DNA of 64,000 nucleotides, taken from Nocardioides sp. BP30. GTDB lineage: Bacteria; Actinomycetota; Actinomycetes; Propionibacteriales; Nocardioidaceae. Positions within the stretch are counted from its first letter, which is position 1. Each line of letters opens with the position of its first letter. Under the pieces are notes generated by a model. The model was not told where the DNA came from. It did not search any database and saw nothing but the letters and a program-made list of their open reading frames with translations. This document shows, in pieces, positions 41,154-49,651 of this stretch. A program made the position numbers and the translations under genes. The stretch lies in the NCBI RefSeq assembly GCF_029873215.1, contig NZ_CP123620.1:3348001-3412000 (forward strand), given 5' to 3'.

Positions 41154-44100
41154 GCGATCACCGCCCCGGCGCCCTTGGCGGGACACAGCGACAGGAAGGC
41201 GCAGCCACGGCAGTGGTCCCCCGCGATCGCCGGGAACTCCTCGCGTCGGACGCGCTGCGCGGTCGTCGCGAGTGCGGCGCGCAGCGCCTCCCGCTCGGGG
41301 CTACCGTCGGGGTGCCGGTCCTGGGACTGCACGACGGCGCTCGGGCCGCCCTCGAGGATGCCCAGCTGGACGAGCTCGGCACCGCCGGCGACGCGCCCCT
41401 CGACCGCCCCGTGGTCGACGGCGTACTGGTAGAGCGCCAGCTGGGTGTTGCGCTGCACCTCCGGGCCGCTGGGCGCACGGCGACCCGTCTTGAGGTCGAC
41501 GATGACCACCTCGCCCTCGGCGTCCAGCTCCAGCCTGTCGGCGTAACCGCGCAGCACCACCCTCTCGCCGTCGTCCAGCTCGACCTCGGTGCTGAACCCC
41601 TGCTCGGTCGCCAGCACGGTACGGCGGTTGGCGCGGTGCCAGTCCAGGAAACGTCCCAGGGCGGCCCGGACGCGGTCGTACTCGATGGCCTTGGACCACG
41701 GCGTGCGGAAGTCGAGCCGGTCCCAGACGGCGTCGACGTGCTCCATCAGCGTCTCCAGTGCCCCCTCGTCCGAGGGCAGCTCACCGGTGGCGACGCGCTC
41801 GGCGAGCGCGTGCATGAGCTGGCCGAGATTGGCACTCTGGTGGGCCGGCGGCACGCCGCCAGCCTCCCGCTCGAGGAACCAGTGCATCGGGCAGGTCAGG
41901 ATCGACTCCAGCATCGTCGCCGAGATGGCCACCGGATCCTCGGGCTGCACCAGCGGTCGCCGTGCCCGGGAGACCCCTCGCGTGCCCCACCAGGTAGCGG
42001 GGTCGGCGATGGGGACCTCATCCGCCAGGCGGGCCAGCCGACGTGCGGCGGCGTCGCGCAGCGCTGGTGAGGTCGCGGGGTCCGCGACCGTGCGCCGTAG
42101 CTCGGCCACCAGGCCCGGCAGGGACAGCGGCCGCTTCGGCCGGCCGACGATCCGGCGGACGTTGACGCCCAGCTCGGCCAGGAAGCGTGACGGCGTCTCG
42201 CCGTCGTCCTCGGCCGAGTCGACGGCCGTCACGACGAGCCGTTCTCGGGCGCGGGTGCAGGCGACGTAGAAGAGTCGGCGCTCCTCCATCAGCAGCTCGC
42301 GCGCCGAGACCGGCGGCACCAGCGTGCCGGCGTCGTCGGGGCCGGCGGCGGGGCCGATCCGGTCGGCCTGGAGCAGGGTGGCCCGCCGGCGCAGGTCCGG
42401 CCAGCCCTCGTGCTGGACGTGAGCCACCACGACCAGACGCCACTCCAGGCCCTTGGAGCGGTGGGCGGTGAGCAGACGCACGGCGGCACCGCGCGCACCG
42501 CGGTCGGCCAGCGTCTCGGCCGGGATCTGCTGGGCGCTCAGCGTGGCCAGGAAGGACCGCACCCCGACGTGGTCGCGCTTCTCCTCGGTCCGGGCCGCCA
42601 TCTCGAACAGGGCACAGATCGCGTCCAGGTCGCGGTGGGCACGCCGGGCCGCGCCGCCGCCGGACTCGGCGCCGCGTCGCAGGCGCGTCGGCCAGGCGGT
42701 CCCTGACCACAGCGTCCACAGGAGCTCCTCCGCCGTCGCACCGGCGTCGCTCTGCGCGCGGGCACGCAGCAGTAGACCGGCGAGCGCCCGGGCACGCACC
42801 GCCTCGGGGCCCTCGAGCTCTGCCAGCACGGAGGCGTCGACGACCGCCTCGCGAAGCAGCTCCTTGGAGGGCCGGGGCGAGCGACCCTGCTGGTGGGCAA
42901 TCTCCTTCTCCCGCACCCGTAGCCGCCTGCCGAGCCGACGCACGTCGCCGGCGTCGAGGCCGCCGAGGGCGGAGGTGAGCAGCGCCTCGGCGCGGCCCGG
43001 GTCGAGGAAGTCGACGTCGTCGGGGTCGGTGTTGTCCAGGTTGAGCACCGCCCGCAGCGCCTCGAGCAAGGGCGCCACGGCCGGGTCGCGGACCAGCGGC
43101 AGCTCGTCGGCGGCCACCTCGACCGGCACGCCGGCCGCCCCGAGCGCGCGCCGCAGCGACGGGATCGTCGCGCGGCCCGAGCGCACCAGGACCGCCATCT
43201 CGTCCCAGCCGATGCCGTCCTCGAGGTGGGCGCGGCGCAACAGGTCGCCCAGGTGCTCGGCCTCCGCACGGTCGGTGTCGAAGGTCAGCACTCGTACCAG
43301 ACCGTCGCCGTGGGGGCCCGCGACGGCCTCCGGCTGGAGGAACGCCTGCCGGGCACCCTCCTCGATCGTGCCCGGCAGGCCGAGCCGACCGGCGATGCGC
43401 TGGGCGGCGATCAGGAGGCGTGGCCCGAACCGGCGGGTGGTGCGCAGCGCCACCACGTCGGCCGGACGGCCGTCACTGCGCGGGAATGCGGTCGGGAACT
43501 CGAGGATCCCGCGCACGTCGGCTCCGCGGAAGCCGTAGATCGACTGGTGGGGATCGCCGACAACGGTCAGGTCGCGCCCCTCCCCCGCCAACGCTCGCAG
43601 CAGCGCCACCTGCCCGGGATCGGTGTCCTGGTACTCATCCACGAAGACGTGACGGAACCGCTCGCGCAGCACGTCACGATGCGCCTCCGCCTCCAAGGTC
43701 GCTCGCCGGATCAGGTCGGCGTAGTCGGTGGCGCCCTGGGAGTCCAGAACCGTGAGGTACTGCTCCAGGAACAGACCGGCCGCCTCCAGCTCCGGCACCT
43801 CCTCCTGGCGACCGAGCGCCAGCAGCTGGGCACCGTCGAGCCCCTTCTCGCGCGCTCGGGAGAGCACCGCCTCCACCTCGCGCGCGAAGCCGCGGGTGCC
43901 CACCGCCCGGCGCAGCGCCTCGGGCCAACGCACGGACTCGGGATGGTCCACGAGCAGCTCGCGCAGCACGACGTCCTGCTCCGGGGCCGACAGGAGCCGC
44001 AACGGTTGCTCGTAGAGATCAGCCGGTGAGAACTCCCGGATCAGGCCGTAGGCGAAGGAGTGGAAGGTCGAGCTCAGGGCGGCGCCGGTGGTGCGCCCCA

Positions 44101-44359
44101 TCCGGGCGGTCACCCGGTCGCGCAGCTGCTCGGCCGCCTTGCGGGAGAACGTCAGCGCGAGAACCTGGTCGGGCCGCGCCCCGCGCCGCTCGATCCGGTC
44201 CACGATCGCCTCGACCAGCGTGGTCGTCTTGCCTGTGCCCGGACCGGCCAGCACCAGCAGCGGGCCACCGGCATGGTCGACCACCCGCCGCTGGTGCTCG
44301 TCGAGCGGAGGCACGGCGGCGGGTGCCGGCGGCGGCTCGAGCCGGTACGACGTGGTCAT
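41150..44359 (-). CDS. adnA: AdnA subunit of the AdnAB helicase-nuclease
   Basis: 1069 aa. Motor domain: Walker A LVLAGPGTGKTTT (35-47), Walker B FVDEYQDTDPGQ, GDPHQSIYGFRGAD and HRSKGLEWRLVVVAHVQ. The C-terminal nuclease carries VVIVDLKTGRRAP and QLALYQYAVD. Cysteines that would hold the iron-sulfur cluster of this nuclease are visible as CPMHWFL and CRGCAFLSLCP, a feature of AdnA and not of AdnB here. The first gene of the adnAB operon, it is divergent from the DJ-1/PfpI gene with 54 bp between. Confidence 0.92.
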   Translation of the reverse strand: MTTSYRLEPPPAPAAVPPLDEHQRRVVDHAGGPLLVLAGPGTGKTTTLVEAIVDRIERRGARPDQVLALTFSRKAAEQLRDRVTARMGRTTGAALSSTFHSFAYGLIREFSPADLYEQPLRLLSAPEQDVVLRELLVDHPESVRWPEALRRAVGTRGFAREVEAVLSRAREKGLDGAQLLALGRQEEVPELEAAGLFLEQYLTVLDSQGATDYADLIRRATLEAEAHRDVLRERFRHVFVDEYQDTDPGQVALLRALAGEGRDLTVVGDPHQSIYGFRGADVRGILEFPTAFPRSDGRPADVVALRTTRRFGPRLLIAAQRIAGRLGLPGTIEEGARQAFLQPEAVAGPHGDGLVRVLTFDTDRAEAEHLGDLLRRAHLEDGIGWDEMAVLVRSGRATIPSLRRALGAAGVPVEVAADELPLVRDPAVAPLLEALRAVLNLDNTDPDDVDFLDPGRAEALLTSALGGLDAGDVRRLGRRLRVREKEIAHQQGRSPRPSKELLREAVVDASVLAELEGPEAVRARALAGLLLRARAQSDAGATAEELLWTLWSGTAWPTRLRRGAESGGGAARRAHRDLDAICALFEMAARTEEKRDHVGVRSFLATLSAQQIPAETLADRGARGAAVRLLTAHRSKGLEWRLVVVAHVQHEGWPDLRRRATLLQADRIGPAAGPDDAGTLVPPVSARELLMEERRLFYVACTRARERLVVTAVDSAEDDGETPSRFLAELGVNVRRIVGRPKRPLSLPGLVAELRRTVADPATSPALRDAAARRLARLADEVPIADPATWWGTRGVSRARRPLVQPEDPVAISATMLESILTCPMHWFLEREAGGVPPAHQSANLGQLMHALAERVATGELPSDEGALETLMEHVDAVWDRLDFRTPWSKAIEYDRVRAALGRFLDWHRANRRTVLATEQGFSTEVELDDGERVVLRGYADRLELDAEGEVVIVDLKTGRRAPSGPEVQRNTQLALYQYAVDHGAVEGRVAGGAELVQLGILEGGPSAVVQSQDRHPDGSPEREALRAALATTAQRVRREEFPAIAGDHCRGCAFLSLCPAKGAGAVIA

Positions 44360-44413
44360 GGGATCACTGAATCATGGTGCACCGACAGTCCGCCCTGCGG
44401 CACCATCAGCCCC

Positions 44414-44992
44414 ATGACACGCACGGTGGCGATCCTGGCCTTCGACGACATGGAGGTGCTCGACTACGCGGGCCCCTACGAGGTGTTCAACCTCGCCGGC
44501 GAGATGACCGGTGACTTCGAGGTCGTCTCGGTCGGCGTGACCGAGCGTCCGCGCGGCCGGGGTGGATTCGCGGTGCTGCCGGCGTACACGCTTGAGCAGG
44601 CGCCTGCCGCCGAGATCCTGATCGTGCCGGGCGGGGCCGGGACCCGACCCCTCACCACGAACGAGCGGGTGCTCGCCCACGTCCGCAGCTCGCCGGCGCA
44701 GCTGCTGCTCACGGTGTGTACCGGTGCGCTGGTGGCAGGCGCCGCCGGGCTGCTCGACGGCCTGGCCGCGACCACCCACCACGACGCCTTCGAGGAGCTG
44801 GCAGCGATCTCGCCGAGCACCGCGATCGTCCGGGACCGGCGATACGTGCGCAGCTCGGACCGGGTCCGCACCTCCGGCGGGATCAGCGCCGGCATCGATC
44901 TGTCACTGGCGGTGGTCGAGGAGCTGGCCGGCACGGCGGTCCGCACACGGATCGAGACCGAGATGGAGTGGGGCTGGCACGCCGAGCGCTAG
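44414..44992 (+). CDS. DJ-1/PfpI-family protein
   Basis: 192 aa. VAILAFDDMEVLDYAGPYEVFNLA is the standard N-terminus with the acidic residue that supports the Cys. ILIVPGGAGTRPL, the nucleophile elbow LLTVCTGALVAGAAGLLDG and ATTHHDAFEEL follow. It is a GATase1-like hydrolase, isonitrile-hydratase-like or deglycase-like; no AraC domain is fused. It occupies the site where mycobacteria carry lipV. Confidence 0.85.
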   Translation: MTRTVAILAFDDMEVLDYAGPYEVFNLAGEMTGDFEVVSVGVTERPRGRGGFAVLPAYTLEQAPAAEILIVPGGAGTRPLTTNERVLAHVRSSPAQLLLTVCTGALVAGAAGLLDGLAATTHHDAFEELAAISPSTAIVRDRRYVRSSDRVRTSGGISAGIDLSLAVVEELAGTAVRTRIETEMEWGWHAER

Positions 44993-44998
44993 CAGCAC

Positions 44999-45655
44999 TC
45001 AGTCGTCGGCACCCGGATCGCCGATCCGCGGGTTGCCCATGAAGTACTGCGACACCCTGCCCGGCGGCTTGCGGACGACCTTGACCGGCGCGGGCACGTA
45101 GCGGCCCTCGGTGGCGTCCCAGAAGCCGTCCACGACGCGCATCACGCGGCGCGCGACCTGACCGCCGGTGCCGCGGTGCGGCAGGTAGGGGTGCGGTCGG
45201 GTCGGCTCGTACGGCTCGCGGTGCTCCAGCTGGTCGGTCATCGTCCGCAGCTCGTCGTCGTTCAGCAGGTCGCCGAGCCGCAGCACGACTGCCTCCTCCT
45301 CGCGGCGCAGCGCCACCATCGCGTCGAGCACGGCGTCCCACACCCGCGACCACGAGAACCCGGTCTCGTAGCTGGACCCGAACTCGTGCGCCTTCACGTG
45401 GCTGAGGACGATCGCCATCTCGTGCTCGGCAGCGCGGTAGTCGTGGGTGTCGCGCTGCATCGGCAGGCACGGCAGCAGCACCTCGTCAACGGCGTGCAGG
45501 TGCTGGCTCACGCAGGCGCACAGCATGTCGATCGGCGGGCACCCGCGCCGGGAGTGATCGGCGCTGCAGGTGACCTGCGCGGCAGCGTCGAGTCGGTCCG
45601 CGAGACCGTCGTAGGTGCGCTGGACGGATTCCTTCAAGCATTCGGTCGAGCCCAT
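44999..45655 (-). CDS. Hemerythrin-like helical protein (tentative)
   Basis: 218 aa. Helix-rich, with spaced His/Glu residues (QHLHAVDEVLLPCLP, then EHEMAIVLSHVKAHEF, then LRREEEAVVLRLGDLL) that resemble the HxxxE and HxxxH metal sites of hemerythrin-like proteins. The C-terminal 70 residues (HRGTGGQVARRVMRVVDGFWDATEGRYVPAPVKVV) are unlike that fold. The start MGSTECLKES follows GAGG; a GTG three codons earlier is possible. The assignment rests on residue pattern only. Confidence 0.5.
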   Translation of the reverse strand: MGSTECLKESVQRTYDGLADRLDAAAQVTCSADHSRRGCPPIDMLCACVSQHLHAVDEVLLPCLPMQRDTHDYRAAEHEMAIVLSHVKAHEFGSSYETGFSWSRVWDAVLDAMVALRREEEAVVLRLGDLLNDDELRTMTDQLEHREPYEPTRPHPYLPHRGTGGQVARRVMRVVDGFWDATEGRYVPAPVKVVRKPPGRVSQYFMGNPRIGDPGADD

Positions 45656-45719
45656 CGACCTCACCTCGTTATGTGGGCGCTTCCCCCATGGTGCGCCCCG
45701 GCGAGGTCGTTCTCAACCC

Positions 45720-46388
45720 TCAGGCGTCGGGAGCGCGATCGTTGTAGACGCCGGCCGGCTGCTGGCCGGACAGGGCCTCGATGGCGGCCATGATCTCGTC
45801 GGTCAGGACGCGCCGCGCCTTGCCGAGCGCCATCCCCTCGAACCGTCCGGCCACCTGGATCGGTTCGCCGAAGGCGACCTCGACCCGCACGATCCTCGGC
45901 ACGCTGGATCCGACCGGCTGGAGCTTCTGGGTCCCGCGCAGGCCCACCGGTACGACGGGGACGCCGGCGGTCAGCGCCAGGTGGGCCACACCGGTGCGGC
46001 CGCGGTAGAGCCGACCGTCGCGCGAACGGGTCCCTTCCGGGTAGATGCCGAAGGCCTCACCTCGGCCCAGCACCTCCAGCGCGGTGTCCAGCGACCCCAG
46101 GGCCGCCTGCGGGTCGTCGCGGTCGACCGGCAGCATGCCCAGGCCGGTGAAGAAGGCTCGCATGAGGACGCCCCTGAACCCGCTGCCGGTGAAGTAGTCC
46201 TGCTTGGCGAGGAAGCGCACGGGCCGCGGGGAGGTCGCCGGGATCACCACCGAGTCGGCGAAGCTGAGGTGATTGCTGGCCAGGATCACCCCGCCGGTGC
46301 GCGGCACCCGCTCCCGGCCGGTCACCCGAGGGCGCCAGATCAGCCGCAGCAGCGGCGGGACGAGGGCGTGCAGCAGTCGGTAGAGCAC
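45720..46388 (-). CDS. 1-acyl-sn-glycerol-3-phosphate acyltransferase (PlsC family)
   Basis: 222 aa. The catalytic NHxxxxD motif is SNHLSFADS, followed by FLAKQDYF, the substrate motif GIYPEGTRSRDGRLYRGRTGVAHLAL and VPVVPVGLRGT. The enzyme makes phosphatidic acid from lysophosphatidic acid at the membrane. The N-terminus (LYRLLHALVPPLLRLIWRPRV) is a membrane-associated helix. The start is GTG at 46386-46388; the 48 bp to the next gene are short. Confidence 0.88.
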   Translation of the reverse strand: MLYRLLHALVPPLLRLIWRPRVTGRERVPRTGGVILASNHLSFADSVVIPATSPRPVRFLAKQDYFTGSGFRGVLMRAFFTGLGMLPVDRDDPQAALGSLDTALEVLGRGEAFGIYPEGTRSRDGRLYRGRTGVAHLALTAGVPVVPVGLRGTQKLQPVGSSVPRIVRVEVAFGEPIQVAGRFEGMALGKARRVLTDEIMAAIEALSGQQPAGVYNDRAPDA

Positions 46389-46436
46389 GGAGACGATGAT
46401 GTCGGTGACCGGTCGGTAACGACGACTCGGTGCCCA

Positions 46437-46751
46437 TCAGGCGGGCAGCCACAGCGCGGCACGCAGGTCGACCGCACCCGAGGGACGCAGCGGCGTACCC
46501 TCCTCGAGGTAGGCCTGGCGCGCCTCGGCGGCGAGCCGCTCGGGCAACGAGCCGTCGGCGCGCACGATGCGCCACCAGGTCACCGCGCCACCGTGGCGCG
46601 CCATCACCGCAGCGGGCTGGCGAGGGCCGCCGCCGTACACGTCGAAGAGGGCGTCCGCCACGGCTCCGTACGTCGTGGCCCGGCCTCGCGGGACCTGCTC
46701 CACCAACGACAGGACCGCCTCGACATACTCGTCGAGGCGGTCCGTGGTCAT
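46437..46751 (-). CDS. MGMT-like alkyltransferase-like (ATL) protein
   Basis: 104 aa. C-terminal DNA-binding domain of O6-alkylguanine transferase: VEQVPRGRATTYGAVADALF, GGGPRQPAAVMARHGGAVTWWRIVRADGSLPE. The active-site PCHR is replaced by TWWR, so it cannot accept an alkyl group. Such ATL proteins bind O6-alkylguanine and hand the lesion to nucleotide excision repair. I recall the mycobacterial counterpart as Rv3204, in the same order. MTTDRLDEYV is the start; the longer open frame overlaps moeZ. Confidence 0.88.
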   Translation of the reverse strand: MTTDRLDEYVEAVLSLVEQVPRGRATTYGAVADALFDVYGGGPRQPAAVMARHGGAVTWWRIVRADGSLPERLAAEARQAYLEEGTPLRPSGAVDLRAALWLPA

Positions 46752-46785
46752 CTGCTCGGGTTGGCGGGAGGTCGACGCCCGCGGC

Positions 46786-48033
46786 TCAGTAGGCGGGCTG
46801 CGCGGGGTCGATCTGGTTGACCCAGGCGACCACGCCACCGCCGACGTGCACCGCATCGCTGTAGCCCGCGCCCTTGGCGATCGCGAGCACCTCGGCCGAG
46901 CGCACCCCGCTCTTGCAGTGCAGCACCAGCTGCTTGGAGCCGCTGTCGGTCAGCCTGCCGACCTCGTCGAACGCGTTGCCGTTGAGGAACTCGCCCTTCG
47001 GGATCAGCACCGAGCCAGGGATCTTGTTGATCTCGTACTCGTTCGGCTCGCGCACGTCCACCAGGACGAACTCCCGGCCACCCTCCTCGCGCTCCTTGAG
47101 CATGTGCTCGAGCTGGTTGACCGAGATGGTCGACCCGGCCGCGGCGTCCGCGGCCTCGTCGGAGATGTTGCCGCAGAAGTACTCGTAGTCGATGAGCTCG
47201 GTGACCTCGGGGTGCTCTCCGCACAGCCGGCAGTTCGGGTCCTTGCGGACCTTCAGCTTGCGGTACTCCATCTCCAGGGCGTCGTAGACCATCAGCTTGC
47301 CGACCAGCGGCTCACCGATTCCGGCCAGCAGCTTGATCGCCTCGTTGACCTGGATCGAGCCGATGCTCGCGCACAGCACGCCCAGCACGCCGCCCTCGGC
47401 GCAGGAGGGCACCATGCCCGGCGGCGGCGGCTCGGGGTAGAGGCAGCGGTAGCACGGGGCGTCGGCAGCAGCCTGGGCGAGCTCCTCGTTGTCGGAGTTG
47501 CGCAGCCCGGCCGCGAAGACCGAGGCCTGACCGTCGAAGCGGTAGATCGAGCCCCAGACGTAGGGGATCCCGAGGAAGTAGGCGGCGTCGTTGACCAGGT
47601 AGCGGGTCGCGAAGTTGTCGGTGCCGTCGACGATGAGGTCGTAGCCCTCGAAGATGCGGTACACGTTGTCGTTGTCGAGGCGCTCCTCGTGCAGCACCAC
47701 GTCGACGTACGGGTTGACCTCGTTGACGGCGGCCTTGGCGGACTGCGCCTTGGGCTGACCGATGGTCGACTGCTTGTGGATGATCTGGCGCTGGAGGTTC
47801 GACTCGTCGACCTCGTCGAACTCCACGATGCCCAGCGTGCCGACGCCGGCAGCGGCCAGGTAGAGCAACGCCGGGCTGCCGAGGCCGCCGGCGCCGATCA
47901 CCAGCACCTTGGCGTTCTTCAGCCGCTTCTGCCCGGCCATGCCGACGTCCGGGATGATCAGGTGGCGGCTGTAGCGGCGTACCTCGTCGATGGTGAGCTC
48001 GTCGGCGGGCTCCACGAGCGGTGCGAGCGGCAC
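46786..48033 (-). CDS. moeZ: MoeZ adenylyltransferase/sulfurtransferase
   Basis: 415 aa. The N-terminal E1/ThiF domain (RRYSRHLIIPDVGMAGQKRLKNAKVLVIGAGGLGSPAL, DGTDNFATRYLVND) adenylates the C-terminus of sulfur-carrier proteins. Two zinc CxxC pairs are present (CYRCLYP and CRLCG). A C-terminal rhodanese domain (VLVDVREPNEYEINKIPGS) has the persulfide Cys in HCKSGVRSAE. It serves MoaD-type and other small carrier proteins, for example in cysteine or thiotemplated biosynthesis, and could supply MoaE partners. The start is a GTG after AAGGAG; the longer frame is shadow. Confidence 0.93.
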   Translation of the reverse strand: MPLAPLVEPADELTIDEVRRYSRHLIIPDVGMAGQKRLKNAKVLVIGAGGLGSPALLYLAAAGVGTLGIVEFDEVDESNLQRQIIHKQSTIGQPKAQSAKAAVNEVNPYVDVVLHEERLDNDNVYRIFEGYDLIVDGTDNFATRYLVNDAAYFLGIPYVWGSIYRFDGQASVFAAGLRNSDNEELAQAAADAPCYRCLYPEPPPPGMVPSCAEGGVLGVLCASIGSIQVNEAIKLLAGIGEPLVGKLMVYDALEMEYRKLKVRKDPNCRLCGEHPEVTELIDYEYFCGNISDEAADAAAGSTISVNQLEHMLKEREEGGREFVLVDVREPNEYEINKIPGSVLIPKGEFLNGNAFDEVGRLTDSGSKQLVLHCKSGVRSAEVLAIAKGAGYSDAVHVGGGVVAWVNQIDPAQPAY

Positions 48034-48212
48034 GGGGTGCTCCTTCGGGTGTGGCTGGGTGTGGTTCCGGGTGGCGCACGGGGTGGCGCAACACCCGCCC
48101 CAACACGCGTCCTCGCCTCCATGTTCCCGCACCGCGCAACGCGCGTCGGCACGGTCCCGGCATCCGATATCGGCCTACCCAAGAGTAGGCTGCGGACCTG
48201 AACATCGACGGC

Positions 48213-48875
48213 ATGACCGAGCGGGAGCAGGACGGCGTGAGCACCGACCAGTACGACATCGACGAGGTACGCCGACGCGGCGCCCGCATGCCGCGATCCG
48301 AGCGCCGCACCCAGCTCCTCGGCGCGGCTCTGGAGGTCTTCGTCGCCCAGGGCTACCACTCCGCCGCGATGGACGACATCGCCGAGCGCGCCGGGGTCTC
48401 CAAGCCGGTCCTCTACCAGCACTTCCCGGGCAAGCTGGAGCTCTACCTGGCCCTGCTCGAGCAGTCCTGCGACGCCATGATCGGCAACGTCCGCGAGGCG
48501 CTGGCCTCCACCACCGACAACAAGGAGCGCGTGGCCCGCACGGTGCACGCGTTCTACGACTACGTGGCCGCCGAGTCCGGCGCCTACCGGCTCGTCTTCG
48601 AGTCCGACCTGACCAACGAGCCACTCGTGCGCGAGCAGGTCGACCGGGTCACCAACGAGTGCTCCGAGGCGATCGCGGAGGTGATCGCGGCCGACACCAA
48701 GCTCCCCGAGCCGGCCGCGCTGCTCCTCGCTTCGAGCCTGGTGGGAATGGCGGAGGTCTCCTCCCGGTTCTGGCTCGACAGCCAGCGGCGGATGGACAAG
48801 GACGCCGCCGCCGACTTCGTCGGTGGCCTCGCCTGGCGAGGCATCGCCGGCTACCCGAAGACCGACGAGCACTGA
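48213..48875 (+). CDS. TetR-family regulator (Rv3208-like)
   Basis: 220 aa. The HTH reads RRTQLLGAALEVFVAQGYHSAAMDDIAERAGVSKPVLYQHFPGKLELY (about residues 30-78). The C-terminal domain includes HAFYDYVAAESGAYRLVFESDLTNEP and FWLDSQRRMDKDAAADFVGGLAWRGI. It is conserved with the DUF3107 gene that follows 29 bp later, as in mycobacteria. An ATG at 48213 is used; a GTG at 48237 is another option. Confidence 0.9.
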   Translation: MTEREQDGVSTDQYDIDEVRRRGARMPRSERRTQLLGAALEVFVAQGYHSAAMDDIAERAGVSKPVLYQHFPGKLELYLALLEQSCDAMIGNVREALASTTDNKERVARTVHAFYDYVAAESGAYRLVFESDLTNEPLVREQVDRVTNECSEAIAEVIAADTKLPEPAALLLASSLVGMAEVSSRFWLDSQRRMDKDAAADFVGGLAWRGIAGYPKTDEH

Positions 48876-48904
48876 GCCGTCCCACCCCCGAGAAGGAGTC
48901 CGAC

Positions 48905-49126
48905 GTGGAGATCAAGATCGGCGTCCAGTACGCCGCCCGTGAGCTGGTCGTGGAGACCGACGAGACCCTGGAGTCGGTGGAGAAGCTCGTCGCCGACGCC
49001 GTCGCCGCCGGCGGCGTGCTGACCCTGCGCGACCGCAAGGGCAAGCACATCATCGTGCCGGCCGAGAAGATCGCCTACGTCGAGATCGGCGGCGGCACCC
49101 TCGGAACGGTCGGCTTCCGGAGCTGA
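48905..49126 (+). CDS. DUF3107 protein
   Basis: 73 aa, starting with GTG after GAAGGAG: MEIKIGVQYAARELVVETD, then LTLRDRKGKHIIVPAEKIAYVEIG. It is a compact beta protein of the family that follows this TetR gene throughout the actinobacteria (I recall Rv3208A/TB9.4). The role is unknown. The TetR protein may autoregulate the pair. Confidence 0.9.
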   Translation: MEIKIGVQYAARELVVETDETLESVEKLVADAVAAGGVLTLRDRKGKHIIVPAEKIAYVEIGGGTLGTVGFRS

Positions 49127-49153
49127 CCCCCGGCCCCAGCCGGCCCACCTCGT

Positions 49154-49186
49154 CAGTACGCCGTCGCGTCACGCGGCGGCGTACTG
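49154..49186 (+). terminator. Terminator of the TetR-DUF3107 operon
   Basis: 10-bp perfect stem CAGTACGCCG / CGGCGTACTG with a 13-nt loop, followed by CTGTTG, 27 bp past the DUF3107 stop. Confidence 0.75.
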
Positions 49187-49277
49187 CTGTTGTCGGGGGC
49201 GTCGGCGACGGGCGTGCGACGGGTGGAAGATCGGGCTTGGGGTACCTGCCCTGCCTGACCCACGGAAGGGAAGCACC

Positions 49278-49577
49278 ATGCTCTGGACGATCATCGTCAC
49301 ACTCGTCGGCGGCATCATCATCGGCGCGCTCGGGAAGTGGCTCGCCCCGGGCGACCGCGACAACATCCCGTTCTGGCTCACGGTGGTGTGCGGCATCATC
49401 GGCATGCTGGTCGGCAACACGCTGTACTACGCGATCTTCAAGGACAGCCCCAGCGACAAGTGGGACAACATGACGCGTGGCGTCGACTGGTGGCGCCACG
49501 TCTGGCAGGTCGTCGTCGCCGCCCTGGCCGTGATGGCGGCCTCGTTCCTCACCGGGCGGGACCGCCGCCGCGTCTGA
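49278..49577 (+). CDS. GlsB/YeaQ/YmgE-type small membrane protein
   Basis: 99 aa, three membrane helices: IIVTLVGGIIIGALGKWLAPG, IPFWLTVVCGIIGMLVGNTLYY and VVVAALAVMAASFLTG. The Gly-rich first helix ending GKWLAPG is the transglycosylase-associated/GlsB family mark. These are stress-linked membrane proteins of unknown mechanism. It has an AAGGGAAG ribosome site. Confidence 0.82.
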   Translation: MLWTIIVTLVGGIIIGALGKWLAPGDRDNIPFWLTVVCGIIGMLVGNTLYYAIFKDSPSDKWDNMTRGVDWWRHVWQVVVAALAVMAASFLTGRDRRRV

Positions 49578-49597
49578 TCCGCAGCGCCCGAACACCC

Positions 49598-49633
49598 GAC
49601 CGCGCCTCCCCCGATCCGGGTGGAGGCGCGGTC
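49598..49633. terminator. Bidirectional terminator
   Basis: 12-bp perfect stem GACCGCGCCTCC / GGAGGCGCGGTC between convergent genes (GlsB-like and OmpA-like). Confidence 0.75.
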
Positions 49634-49651
49634 GTGTGCTTGGTCGGACTT

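Noticed and set aside
38907..41432. An 841-codon open frame on the + strand
   Set aside because: Antisense to adnB, which has all helicase and nuclease motifs; the frame is low-complexity.
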